Below, one piece after another: positions 8,949 through 17,102 of a DNA stretch of 64,000 nucleotides. The position numbers and the translations under genes were made by a program. The stretch's first letter is position 1. Each line of letters opens with the position of its first letter. The notes below the pieces were generated by a model. The model did not search any database, was not told the origin of the DNA, and saw only the letters and a program-made list of their open reading frames with translations. The DNA comes from Streptomyces bathyalis (GTDB lineage Bacteria; Actinomycetota; Actinomycetes; Streptomycetales; Streptomycetaceae): NCBI RefSeq assembly GCF_015910445.1, contig NZ_CP048882.1, positions 930,001-994,000 of the forward strand. The letters run 5' to 3'.

Positions 8949-9883
8949 GTGGGGCTGACCTTCCGTGAGAGCCGGGCGGCCGACGGCAGCAGCGCGAGGA
9001 CCAGGGCGGCCGCTCCGGGCCGTCCCGCACGCGCACCCAGCGCGGCCTGGAGCGGGATCGTGGCGCGGATTCCGCCCCCGACGGCGCGCTGCAGCAGCGG
9101 GGGCGACGGGTTGAGGACGGCGTGGACGAGCGGGCGCGCGGCTGTGGCTGCGTACGCCGCGGCCATCAGCGCCCCGGCTCTCCCCGTCGTCCCGCCACGA
9201 GCGCCCCCCAGGGCTCCCCCGGCGCCGGCCGCGACCGCTCCGACGGCGCCCAGCGCCGCGAGGGGCACCGCCGATGACGCGCCGAGCGTCTCCCGTCGCG
9301 AGACCGTGGTCACGGCGAAAGTGTGGGCTCCGAGGAGTCCGGCGGCCTGCAGCACCTCGCGGCGCACGCCGGGCCGGCGGCGGACCGGGTGCGCGGAGGC
9401 GGACGCGGTGGCCGCCGCGCCCATGACGAGGTCGAGTCCGCGGGCGGCGGACATCGCGGCGGGCCCGAGTGCGGTGTGCTTGAGCCGCAGGTCGTAGGCC
9501 CAGACGGTGCCGGCCAGCGCGGTGGCCGTGAGCAGCGCTCCGCGGCCCGCTGCGGCGGCCAGGCCGAGTCCCGCGGCCGTCAATACGGCACCGGCCGCCA
9601 GCGCCCGTGCCGGGGTGATGCGTCCGGACGGTATCGGGCGACCGGGGCGTTCGACCGCGTCGATGTGCCGGTCCGAGTAGTCGTTGAGGGCCATGCCCGC
9701 CTCGTACAGGCACAGCGACGACCCGGCCGCCAGCACCGTGCGGCGGTTCGGCCGGTGCCCGGCTGCCGCGGCGCCCGCGACCGCGTCGCCGGGCACCGTG
9801 AACAGGGCCGATACACGCAGGAGTTCGGCCCAGGCGGCAGCACCGGTGCCGCTGGGTTCGCGGGTCGCGCTCCCGCCCCTCAC
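8945..9883 (-). CDS. UbiA-family prenyltransferase (EboC-like; SCO3242-type)
   Basis: 312 residues with about nine membrane helices. The first Asp-rich motif NDYSDRHIDAVERPGRP (NDxxDxxxD) binds the prenyl diphosphate with magnesium; YDLRLKHTALGP and AARGLDL fit the second conserved region. It should transfer a polyprenyl group onto a hydrophilic acceptor in the cytoplasmic membrane. I prefer the GTG at 9883 because it gives a four-base GTGA overlap with the inositol-phosphate synthase stop; an ATG at 9928 would extend into that gene. In ebo clusters the UbiA protein is EboC. It resembles the family often labelled SCO3242 type in streptomycetes. Confidence 0.88.
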   Translation of the reverse strand: MRGGSATREPSGTGAAAWAELLRVSALFTVPGDAVAGAAAAGHRPNRRTVLAAGSSLCLYEAGMALNDYSDRHIDAVERPGRPIPSGRITPARALAAGAVLTAAGLGLAAAAGRGALLTATALAGTVWAYDLRLKHTALGPAAMSAARGLDLVMGAAATASASAHPVRRRPGVRREVLQAAGLLGAHTFAVTTVSRRETLGASSAVPLAALGAVGAVAAGAGGALGGARGGTTGRAGALMAAAYAATAARPLVHAVLNPSPPLLQRAVGGGIRATIPLQAALGARAGRPGAAALVLALLPSAARLSRKVSPT

Positions 9884-11028
9884 GCGAGCGCCCGCAACCG
9901 GCCGGCCAGGGCGAGCAGTTCGTGCCACTGTCCCGGCAGGTCCGCGGGTCCGCTGTCGGGATCCTTGAAGTAGAAACCGAGCCCGCCGACCGCTCCCCCG
10001 ATACCGGCCTCGTGGGCGCGGGCGACGATGCGCGCGAGGTCGAGCACGAGGGGCGCCGCGAGCGCCGAGTCGCAGCCCTGCCAGATGGTCTGGAGGACCA
10101 TGCGGGAGCCGAGGAAGCCGTCGAAGGCGACGTGGTCCCAGGCCGTCTTCCAGTCCCCGAGCGCCGGAACGTCGTCGATGTGCAGCCGGCCCTCCGGCAG
10201 TCCGCCGAGGTTGTCGGCGAGCACGCGTTCCTTGCCGGCGTTCTTCGCGGCAGCGGCGCCGGGGTCGGCCAGCGACGCCCCGTCGCCCCCGCCGAGCAGA
10301 TTGGTGCCCGACCAGGCGCGTACGGGCAGCGCGCGCTGCCCGAACATCGGCGCGAGCACGGAACGCAGCAGCGTCTGACCGGTCTTGCCGTCGCGGCCCG
10401 CGTGCGGCAGTCCGCAGCGGCGGGCCTCCTCACGCAGCGTTGGGTGGTGCAGCCCGGTGGACGGCGTGAAGTTCACGTACGCGCATCCGGCGCGGAGGGC
10501 GGCGGCCGCGTAGCGGGAGCTCGGGGGCAGCGCGGGATCGTCGTCGCCCGAAATGCCTTCCGTGGAGGCGACGTTGACCACGACCGTGCGGGCGAGCCCG
10601 TTATCCCGGGCGAAGTCCCTGAGGTCGGCGGCGAAGGTGCCGATCAGTTCGTCCTCGTCGCGGGGGTCCTGAGGCAGCGGGCCGCCGGGACGTATGCACG
10701 CGTCGGCGGCGGCGAGGCAGTCGTGCACGGCGGCGGGGAGGCCGTGCGGGAGGACACCGGCCGCGACGAGTTGTTCGGCGCGCTTGGGCAGCGGGCACGA
10801 CGCGGTGTCGTGGCCGCCGAAGACGAGCCGCCCGAGCGGTGGCAGGCCGCATCCGGCGAAGGCGGCGGTCTCGGTGACCATGCCGGTCGGGGGATGCATC
10901 CCGGAGGCGAGAGCGGCGCAGCCGGCGATCGCCGTGGTGGCGACGGAGCCGCGTGCTCCGATGAGCCACACTCCGGTGCGGGCGCCGTCCGGGGTGGCGT
11001 CGGGCTGGTTCGCATTGACTTCGGTCAC
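9880..11028 (-). CDS. Inositol-1(3)-phosphate synthase family protein
   Basis: 382 residues. The dinucleotide-binding start GVWLIGARGSVATT, VVNVASTEG, AYVNFTPS, the lysine-containing loop AGRDGKTGQTLLRSVLAPMF and the AWSGTNLLGGGDG segment are those of NAD-dependent myo-inositol phosphate synthases, which cyclise glucose 6-phosphate. The GTG at 11028 follows GGAGG by 8 bases. It is the first gene of the ebo-like operon, where other bacteria and algae have EboD, a dehydroquinate-synthase-like cyclase. The product may feed the TIM-barrel isomerases and UbiA enzyme downstream. It could be a housekeeping enzyme, but its operon position argues for a dedicated role. Confidence 0.88.
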   Translation of the reverse strand: MTEVNANQPDATPDGARTGVWLIGARGSVATTAIAGCAALASGMHPPTGMVTETAAFAGCGLPPLGRLVFGGHDTASCPLPKRAEQLVAAGVLPHGLPAAVHDCLAAADACIRPGGPLPQDPRDEDELIGTFAADLRDFARDNGLARTVVVNVASTEGISGDDDPALPPSSRYAAAALRAGCAYVNFTPSTGLHHPTLREEARRCGLPHAGRDGKTGQTLLRSVLAPMFGQRALPVRAWSGTNLLGGGDGASLADPGAAAAKNAGKERVLADNLGGLPEGRLHIDDVPALGDWKTAWDHVAFDGFLGSRMVLQTIWQGCDSALAAPLVLDLARIVARAHEAGIGGAVGGLGFYFKDPDSGPADLPGQWHELLALAGRLRALA

Positions 11029-11068
11029 GGCCTGCCTCCGCTGTGAGGGGGTGTACGGGTGGACCGGG

Positions 11069-11098
11069 TGTCGCGGCGTGTCGCGGTGTGTCGCGGGA
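11069..11098. repeat. Three tandem 10-base repeats before the ebo-like operon
   Basis: Units tgtcgcggcg, tgtcgcggtg and tgtcgcggga follow each other directly. The 10-base period equals one DNA turn, as in stacked regulator sites, but it may also be simple slippage in GC-rich DNA. Confidence 0.5.
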
Positions 11099-11272
11099 TG
11101 ACGCAGTGAGGGGGCCGAACGGCGCCGCACGGAACCGGAGTTGAGGAGTTGCACCTGCCGGAGTCGTGACGGAGCCGGGTCGGGACGAGCGGGCGCCGGG
11201 CCGGTGCCGTTCCGGTTCGGCGCGGTCGGGGGGTGCGGCACCCGGGTCGGGCACCGCACCGTTCACGGCTGG

Positions 11273-11311
11273 GGCGGCGGGGAGGAGTCGGCGTTCTCCT
11301 CGCCCGCCGCC
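11273..11311 (-). terminator. Hairpin downstream of the ThuA gene
   Basis: A 15-bp stem (11273-11287 with 11296-11311, one bulged base, 8-base loop) starts about 150 bases after the ThuA stop at 11463. No T-run follows, as is common for actinobacterial terminators. Confidence 0.6.
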
Positions 11312-11462
11312 TGTACGGGTCCGCGGCCCCCCTCGGACCTGCGGACACCGTGTGGACGGACCGCAGGCTGCGGCCAGTCATCCGGCGTGTGCCGGACGGC
11401 GGTTCACATTCGGGCCCGGTCCCGCCTGCCACCGGGCGGTGGGGCGCGGCCGGGCACTCGGC

Positions 11463-12902
11463 TCAGTGCTCGCCTCCCTCGTGAGCCCTGTCGCCGGAGG
11501 CTGTGGCGGGCGCCAGTTGGCGCAGTCTGATGTCGCGGAAGGCCACGTCGTCGCCGTCGCCGTGGTTCTGCAGGCCGATGTGGCCGTCGGTGAGGCTGCG
11601 TGCGGGGTCGGTGTTGGTGAAGTCGTTGATGCGGGTGCCGTTGAGCCAGACCTGGAGACGTTCGCCCTCGACGCGGATCTCGTAGGTGTTCCACTCCCCG
11701 GGCGGGTTGAGTGCCGCGTCACGGGCCTCGAGGTCGGCCGACTGGAATCCGTAGACGGAGCCGGTCGTCTTCTCCGGTACGTCCGTCGCGTCGATCTGGA
11801 TCTCGTAGCCGTTGTCGACCGCCGACCACGGGTCGTCCGAGGCGGGAAAGCCCACGAAGACACCGGAGTTGTCGTCCCCGGTCATCTTCCAGTCGAACTT
11901 CAGCGAATAGCTGCCCTGTTGCTCGGCCTGGTACCACAACAGGCCCATCCCGCCGACGGTTAGGAGGGTCCCGTCGTCGCTCTCCTCGAAGTGACCGGGC
12001 CCGGCCTGCTTCCACTCGCCGAGCCCGGTGCCGCTGTCGTAGACGGCCGTGTAGCCGTTCTCCGGACGGCAGTCGGCCTGCGCGGCCCCCGTCGCCCAGC
12101 GCACGCCGCCGAGCAGATGCGCGCGGAAGGCGTCGTCCGCGTAGGACTCCTTGATGTGTCCGCCGCCGGTGTAGAAGGCCCGGCCGCCGCCGTACTCCTG
12201 GCACCAGGCGATGGGATGGTCGCCGCCCATGGTGCCGCCCGTGTACGAGCCCTCGTCGAGGGCCGCCAGGACGTGGACGTTCTCCCGCGGGTTCGAGCGG
12301 TAGTTGTACCACTCGTCGGTGCGTTCCCAGACGGTGCCCAGGTGGGCGGTGGCCGGGTTGGCCCTGTCCTCGACATCGACCGTGGCGGGCTGGATCGCCG
12401 GGTGCGAGTCGAACCACGCGCCCACGAGCCCGCCGTACCACGGCCATTCGTACTCGGTGTCCGCCGCCGCGTGCACGCCGACGTAGCCGCCCCCGTCCTC
12501 GACGTACCCCTCGAAGGCGGTCTGCTGTGCCTCGTTGAGCACGTCACCGGTCGTGGAGAGGAAGACCACCGCGTCGTAGGCGGCGAGACGTCCCGGGGTG
12601 AAGTCGCCGGCATCCTCCGTGGCGTCCACGGTGAATCCGTTCTGCTCACCGAGCTGGCGGAGCGCCTCGATCCCGTCGGGGATGGAGTCGTGCCGGAAGC
12701 CGGCGGTCTTGGAGAAGACCAGCACGGATTCGCCCTCGTGCGGCGGCTTCTTCTGCGCCGAAGCCTGCACCGGCATCGCTGCCGTCGCCGTCAGCAGCAG
12801 CGCCGAGGCCGCGGTGAGGGCCGCACGTGTCGTGCACGCCCTTCGTGCCGGACGAGCGGTGCGTGCCGGCCGAGCGGTGCGTGATCTGCGTGTTCGTCTC
12901 AT
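11463..12902 (-). CDS. Secreted ThuA-domain protein with DUF1080 domain
   Basis: 479 residues. The basic N-terminus and hydrophobic stretch (about residues 25-48, ending VQASAQ) form a signal peptide. Residues about 58-265 are a ThuA domain (VLVFSKTAGFRHDSI, YDAVVFLSTTGDVL, GGYVGVHAAADTEY, PIAWCQEYGGGRAFYTGGGH), a glutamine-amidotransferase-like fold linked to trehalose and other glycoside use. Residues about 280-475 are DUF1080/3-keto-disaccharide-hydrolase-like (SLKFDWKM, GVFVGFPA, GLQNHGDGDDVAFRDIRLRQL), a jelly-roll glycan domain. The start at 12902 follows GGAGGAG. It lies 14 bases after the PQQ-type dehydrogenase gene, so the two form an operon acting on extracellular carbohydrate. Confidence 0.87.
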   Translation of the reverse strand: MRRTRRSRTARPARTARPARRACTTRAALTAASALLLTATAAMPVQASAQKKPPHEGESVLVFSKTAGFRHDSIPDGIEALRQLGEQNGFTVDATEDAGDFTPGRLAAYDAVVFLSTTGDVLNEAQQTAFEGYVEDGGGYVGVHAAADTEYEWPWYGGLVGAWFDSHPAIQPATVDVEDRANPATAHLGTVWERTDEWYNYRSNPRENVHVLAALDEGSYTGGTMGGDHPIAWCQEYGGGRAFYTGGGHIKESYADDAFRAHLLGGVRWATGAAQADCRPENGYTAVYDSGTGLGEWKQAGPGHFEESDDGTLLTVGGMGLLWYQAEQQGSYSLKFDWKMTGDDNSGVFVGFPASDDPWSAVDNGYEIQIDATDVPEKTTGSVYGFQSADLEARDAALNPPGEWNTYEIRVEGERLQVWLNGTRINDFTNTDPARSLTDGHIGLQNHGDGDDVAFRDIRLRQLAPATASGDRAHEGGEH

Positions 12903-12916
12903 GTGCTCTCCTCCTC

Positions 12917-15490
12917 TCAGCCGGTGGTGACCTTGAAGCTGTCCAGGTCGAACAGGTCGCCCGCGCCGCCCTTGAACACCAGGCAGAGCTTGCCGGTGCC
13001 CTGCGGGGCGTTCTCGATGGATGTGGTCACGTCCCGCCAGCCGTCGCCGGTGCCGACCTCGGCGGTGCCCAGCAGGGTGCCGTCCGGGCCTCCCGCACGT
13101 ACCTCGACTGTGCCGCTCGCGCTGCCGCTGCTCTTGACGCGCGCGGACAACTCGGTGACGTGCTCGGTGACATACGGGTCGAAGGAGATCCACTGGCCGT
13201 CGTCCACGCCCGTCACCGCGCGTCCGCCCTCGGCGCCCTCGGCGTCGGCAACGGTCACACCGTCGGCCGATGCGGTGAAGTGCTCGGCCTGCCGGTGCTC
13301 GGGCTGGAGGATGCTCTGGTCGTGACCGGTCAGCGGGTCCTGTCCGCCGCCTCCGTTGTCGGTGTACTCCGCGTCGAAGACCCCGAAGATGTCGGCGTTC
13401 GGGTCGTGTTCGCCGTCCGCGCTGGTCTTGATGGTCCCGGAGCAGCCCTTGGCCGAGGTGATCGGGTGGCCGTGGCTGTCGTGGCCGAGACCGTAACTGA
13501 CCTCGACCTTGGAGCAGTCGATGTCGCCGTCCTCCGGGTCGGTCACCTCCACCTTGAAGGGCACCTCGTCACCGAAGTTGAACGGCTGCCCGTCTTGCGG
13601 GAGTTGAAGCTGCACCGTCGGCGCGGTGTTCCCCACGGTGACGATGACGCTCGCGCTGCCGGTGCGACCGCCGGGGTCGGTGGCCGTCACGGTCGCGGAG
13701 TACGTGCCGTTCTCGGTGTACGTGTGCGTCGGGTTCGCCTCCTCGGAGGTGGCTCCGTCACCGAAGTCCCAGCTGTAGCTGAGCTCGTCGCCGTCGGCGT
13801 CGCTGCTGCCCTCGGAGGAGAAGGCGACCTCCAGCGGCGCCTGCCCGCTGGTCCTGTCCGACTTGGCCTCCGCGATGGGGCTGTGGCCGTCGGTGGCGTT
13901 CTCGATCCGGTAGACCGCCGAGTGCTCGTCACCGTTGAAGAAGCCGGTGCCGTAGTCGAGCACGTAGAGCGCACCGTCCGGGCCGAACTCCATGTCCATC
14001 ACCTGAGTGCCGCTCCAGGGGAAGGAGTTGATGGACGTGACACCTCCCGAGCTGTCCTGCTCGATCCGCTTGATCCAGCGCCGCCCGAACTCGCCGGCGA
14101 AGAAGTCCCCGTCGTACTCCTTCGGGAACTTCACAGCCGAGTCGAGGTCCTTGTCGTAGCGGTAGACGGGGCCTCCCATGGGCGACTCGGAACCGTCGCC
14201 GAACTCCGGTACGGACGCGCCGTCGTAGGGGATCCAGGCCGCCTGCGCGGGGGGCAGATCGGTGAGGCCCGTGTTGTTGGGCGACTCGTTCTTCGGGGCG
14301 GCGCAGTCGAACTTCCCGCCGGACCCGCCGCTGCCGAAGTCGTAGTCGGTGTAGGCATCGTTGTCGCCGGTGCAGTACGGCCACCCGTAGTTCCCCGCCT
14401 CGGTGACGCGCGCGAACTCCACCTGTCCGGCGGGGCCGCGGGCCGGGTCAGCAGCGCCGGCGTCGGGGCCGTAGTCGCCGACGTAGACGATGCCCGTGGG
14501 CTTGTCGACGGTCATGCGGAACGGGTTCCGGAAGCCCATCGCGTAGATCTCGGGACGCGTCTTCTCGGTGCCCGGCTCGAAGAGGTTGCCCTCCGGGATG
14601 CCGTACGAGCCGTCACCCTTCACCTTGATGCGGAGGATCTTGCCGCGCAGGTCGTTGGTGTTGCCGCTGCTGCGCTGCGCGTCGAACGCCGGGTTGCGGT
14701 CGGCGCGTTCGTCGATCGGCGAGTAGCCGTCCGACTGGAACGGGTTGGTGTCGTCCCCGGTGGACAGCAGCAGGTTGCCGTCGGCGTCGAAGGCGATGTC
14801 GCCGCCGACGTGGCAGCACAGACCGCGGCTGGCGGGGACTTCGAGGATCTTCTTCTCGCTGTCCGCGTCGAGGGTGCCGTCCTCGTTCAACACGTATCTG
14901 GAGAGGCGGTTCACTCCGTCGAACGGCCTGAAGTCGTCGGGATTCCCGGTCTCGGGGGCGTCGCCCTCGGGGGTGTTCAGGGGCGGCGCGTAGTAGAGGT
15001 AGACGAAGCGGTTGTCCTTGAAGCCGGGGTCCACGCCGACGCCTTGGAGCCCTTCCTCGTCGTGGCTGTAGACGGGGATCTCCCCGGCGACCTTTGTGGC
15101 GCCGCCCTTGTCGGTCAGCCGCAGGGTGCCGTCGCGCGAGGTGTGCAGCACGGAGCTGTCGGGCAGCACGGCGAACGTCATCGGCTCGCCCGTCTCGGCG
15201 GCCCCCTTCGCCAGGGTGACCTGCTGGAAGTCGGCGGCCTTCTTGGCGGCGGCCGCGCCCTGCGGCGCTTCCAATGCCGAAGCCGGGGTGGCCGGGGCGG
15301 CACCGAGCGTGAAGCCGCCGGCGATCAGGACGCCGGAGACGAGAAGGGCAATGCGGGAGCGGAACGCGGCGCGTGGCCGTCGCGGCAGCCGCGGCAGCAG
15401 CAGGCGTCGCGGCCTGGTCGGCGACAGGCGCTGTCGTGGGTGTCTGTGGGGTCCGTAGGGCAGGGATGAGTAGCGGGTGATCCTGTGCAC
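12917..15490 (-). CDS. Secreted PQQ-type sugar dehydrogenase with PKD and CBM6-like domains
   Basis: 857 residues. A long basic N-terminus precedes the signal segment (SRIALLVSGVLIAGGF, cut near ASALEA). Then come a six-bladed soluble-glucose-dehydrogenase-like propeller (about 80-480; LCCHVGGDIAFDADGNLLLSTGDD, YAMGFRNPFRMTVDK, VYVGDYGPDAG), a PKD domain (about 520-595; SYSWDFGDGAT), a linker and a C-terminal CBM6-like jelly roll (about 720-857). It probably oxidises sugars outside the cell while bound to polysaccharide. The GTG at 15490 was chosen because AGGAGG precedes it; an earlier in-frame start lacks a ribosome site. It is first of two genes; an inverted repeat shared with the ROK gene lies about 240 bases upstream. 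Confidence 0.87.
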   Translation of the reverse strand: MHRITRYSSLPYGPHRHPRQRLSPTRPRRLLLPRLPRRPRAAFRSRIALLVSGVLIAGGFTLGAAPATPASALEAPQGAAAAKKAADFQQVTLAKGAAETGEPMTFAVLPDSSVLHTSRDGTLRLTDKGGATKVAGEIPVYSHDEEGLQGVGVDPGFKDNRFVYLYYAPPLNTPEGDAPETGNPDDFRPFDGVNRLSRYVLNEDGTLDADSEKKILEVPASRGLCCHVGGDIAFDADGNLLLSTGDDTNPFQSDGYSPIDERADRNPAFDAQRSSGNTNDLRGKILRIKVKGDGSYGIPEGNLFEPGTEKTRPEIYAMGFRNPFRMTVDKPTGIVYVGDYGPDAGAADPARGPAGQVEFARVTEAGNYGWPYCTGDNDAYTDYDFGSGGSGGKFDCAAPKNESPNNTGLTDLPPAQAAWIPYDGASVPEFGDGSESPMGGPVYRYDKDLDSAVKFPKEYDGDFFAGEFGRRWIKRIEQDSSGGVTSINSFPWSGTQVMDMEFGPDGALYVLDYGTGFFNGDEHSAVYRIENATDGHSPIAEAKSDRTSGQAPLEVAFSSEGSSDADGDELSYSWDFGDGATSEEANPTHTYTENGTYSATVTATDPGGRTGSASVIVTVGNTAPTVQLQLPQDGQPFNFGDEVPFKVEVTDPEDGDIDCSKVEVSYGLGHDSHGHPITSAKGCSGTIKTSADGEHDPNADIFGVFDAEYTDNGGGGQDPLTGHDQSILQPEHRQAEHFTASADGVTVADAEGAEGGRAVTGVDDGQWISFDPYVTEHVTELSARVKSSGSASGTVEVRAGGPDGTLLGTAEVGTGDGWRDVTTSIENAPQGTGKLCLVFKGGAGDLFDLDSFKVTTG

Positions 15491-16143
15491 GCGACTCCTC
15501 CTGAGAGGGAGAACGGTGGGTGACCGAGGTGTCGTAGACCGTCGTGCTGGCACAGGCGCGCGCCGTCGCGCCGACTTGATCGCCGGTGTGGGGCCCGGGA
15601 TCACCGGATTGCGGATGTACCGGTCGTGCATGCGATCGAGGGGGAAAGCGGCTCATGTCCGGTACACCACAAGGACGTTAGCCATCTTCGTCCAATACGG
15701 AAACCCCTTTGGCACCGTCCAAGTCGGCTTCTTCCACGAGGTGGACAAAGTGTGAGGGAGCGTGAACTCACGCAGGGTTGCGGGTGGTTGGGGTCCGTCG
15801 AGCTGTGCCCCTGTCTCGACACGGGTTGCCGCACGGTGACGCGGGCCAGGTCACCTGGCGACTACGCGGGGCCGGCCTACGGGTGCGGGTGATGGACAGG
15901 GGGGGTCACGCTTCGTGACGATGCGTGAGTTCGAGGTGCGCGGCGAACGGGGCGGTGGCCACCGGAGATGGCGGAAGGATTGGACGGACTCGTGCCGACG
16001 AAAGCCGCGGCCCGCGGGCGGGCGGCGGTTGATAGCTCTGCTTCGCGAACTCCGACGTCTTGTCGGCCGACACACTCATGGTGGTCGGCCCGCCGTAACG
16101 TCGGCTGCTCACCACTCTTCGGGAGACGAACGCTGATCGTGGA
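15491..16143. other. Long intergenic region upstream of the PQQ-dehydrogenase operon
   Basis: I find no convincing gene in these 653 bases. The stretch 15640-15760 is less GC-rich and contains the inverted repeat at 15728-15750 and a related half site at 15686-15694 (cttcgtcca). Short open frames on both strands look random, with Arg-rich low-complexity translations. Confidence 0.6.
15728..15750. promoter_or_regulatory. Candidate ROK operator (site 1)
   Basis: The inverted repeat CTTCTTCCA-N5-TGGACAAAG lies about 240 bases before the PQQ-dehydrogenase start. The same repeat, with one base changed in the left arm, occurs upstream of the ROK repressor gene (32003-32025). Two near-identical 9-5-9 repeats in two carbohydrate promoters suggest a common regulator. 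Confidence 0.6.
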
Positions 16144-16635
16144 TCAGTCCTCCGCTTCGCGGACGTCCTTACCCTGCTCGGCGAAGGCCTTGAAGTCCTG
16201 CATGTGCTGTTGCGACTGTTTGCGGAAGGCGCCGGGCATCAGGAGCCCCACCAGCCGCATCAGCAAGCTGTTGAACCTGTATTCGCTCTCGCTCACCCAG
16301 AGCGTCGTCTCCGGACCGGCTTCGGTCAGCCGGTCGCGCACGGCACTCCACATGCCTTCGCCGACGATCTCGCGGTCGAGGTGAACGACGCTCCCTTTCG
16401 GGATCCCGCGCAGGTCTGCCGGTTCCCGGCGCGTGATGGTCTCGGTGCACTCGATCTTCTGCTTCCCCATCTGCATCACGACCCGCGATTCGGTACCGAC
16501 CTGCCCGTGCACCCCACTCAGCGGCTCGTGCAGTACCAGACCTCGCAGCCACTTCGACATGTGTGCCGGGTCGGCGAGCAGCTGCACCACCCTCTCCCGC
16601 GGCAGGGCGATCTCGATGGAGACGGTGTACCTCAT
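16144..16635 (-). CDS. SRPBCC (START-like) family protein
   Basis: 163 residues. MRYTVSIEIALPRERVVQLLADPAHMSKWL is the typical opening of SRPBCC polyketide-cyclase/lipid-binding proteins, followed by a beta-rich middle and a long C-terminal helix (LMRLVGLLMPGAFRKQSQQHMQDFKAFAEQ). The fold binds hydrophobic ligands; no specific role is visible. The ATG at 16635 has GGAG 9 bases upstream. A near-consensus promoter lies at 16687-16714. It stands alone between a long intergenic stretch and the toxin locus. Confidence 0.82.
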   Translation of the reverse strand: MRYTVSIEIALPRERVVQLLADPAHMSKWLRGLVLHEPLSGVHGQVGTESRVVMQMGKQKIECTETITRREPADLRGIPKGSVVHLDREIVGEGMWSAVRDRLTEAGPETTLWVSESEYRFNSLLMRLVGLLMPGAFRKQSQQHMQDFKAFAEQGKDVREAED

Positions 16636-16686
16636 GGCGAAGTGCTCCAGGTTCCCGACTGAAAAGGCATGCACTTGCAGGCTCGC

Positions 16687-16714
16687 CTCATACTATTCAG
16701 TCACGGCATGTCAA
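16687..16714 (-). promoter_or_regulatory. Housekeeping-type promoter of the SRPBCC gene
   Basis: On the minus strand a perfect TTGACA (16709-16714) is followed after 16 bases by TATGAG (16687-16692), about 50 bases before the start at 16635. This is unusually close to the sigma-70-type consensus for this window. Confidence 0.65.
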
Positions 16715-16744
16715 CGTTTGCCCCGGCCCGCACGCTAGAAAAGC

Positions 16745-17089
16745 TCACTCTTCCTTCCTGGTCTTGAGTTCCTGCGAGCGGGCCAGCAATTCCTCGGCGT
16801 GATCATCCCAGTCCGGGCCGAAGCTCAGGAGGTCCGATCCGGCTTGTCCGAGAATCTCGGCGTCGTCAGGTCGTTGCAGGCACAGGAGGCGGAAGGCAAG
16901 ATTGCGTGCCCAGACGGGCAGTGCCATCCAATCCTCGCCCATGGATTCCTGCAGCGACTCATGGATGTCCTCAGGGTCTGCAAAAGTCAGCTTCTCGATA
17001 AAGCGCTGGACCTCGACCGGAATCCCCATGGCGCCGCCGTTCACCCCACCCGTCGATACCTGCGACATGAGTTGAGTCAGGTCAGACAC
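16745..17089 (-). CDS. Candidate immunity protein for the RHS toxin
   Basis: 114 residues, acidic (many Asp/Glu, C-terminal KTRKEE), with no signal peptide or membrane segment. I do not recognise a family. The GTG at 17089 follows GAAAGG by about 6 bases; a TTG two codons earlier is also possible. It begins 13 bases after the stop of the RHS gene, which is where polymorphic toxin systems place the immunity gene, and its acidic, Trp-containing helical make-up suits binding a basic nuclease. The assignment rests on position only. Confidence 0.6.
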   Translation of the reverse strand: MSDLTQLMSQVSTGGVNGGAMGIPVEVQRFIEKLTFADPEDIHESLQESMGEDWMALPVWARNLAFRLLCLQRPDDAEILGQAGSDLLSFGPDWDDHAEELLARSQELKTRKEE

Positions 17090-17102
17090 GATCAACCTTT
17101 CA

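Larger units (their letters stand above)
11029..11462. other. Intergenic region upstream of the ebo-like operon
   Basis: No gene is convincing in these 434 bases. It should hold the promoter of the eight-gene operon and the end of the ThuA transcript. A run of three 10-base units (tgtcgcggcg, tgtcgcggtg, tgtcgcggga) lies at 11069-11098, 40-70 bases before the GTG start, and a strong hairpin at 11273-11311 is listed separately. Confidence 0.6.

Noticed and set aside
12827..15469. Long plus-strand open frame opposite the PQQ dehydrogenase
   Set aside because: Val/Gly-rich shadow of a gene with unmistakable propeller and PKD motifs on the other strand.
11029..16143. tRNA or small RNA genes in the larger gaps
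   Set aside because: No cloverleaf pattern or T-loop consensus seen; the hairpins found fit terminators.
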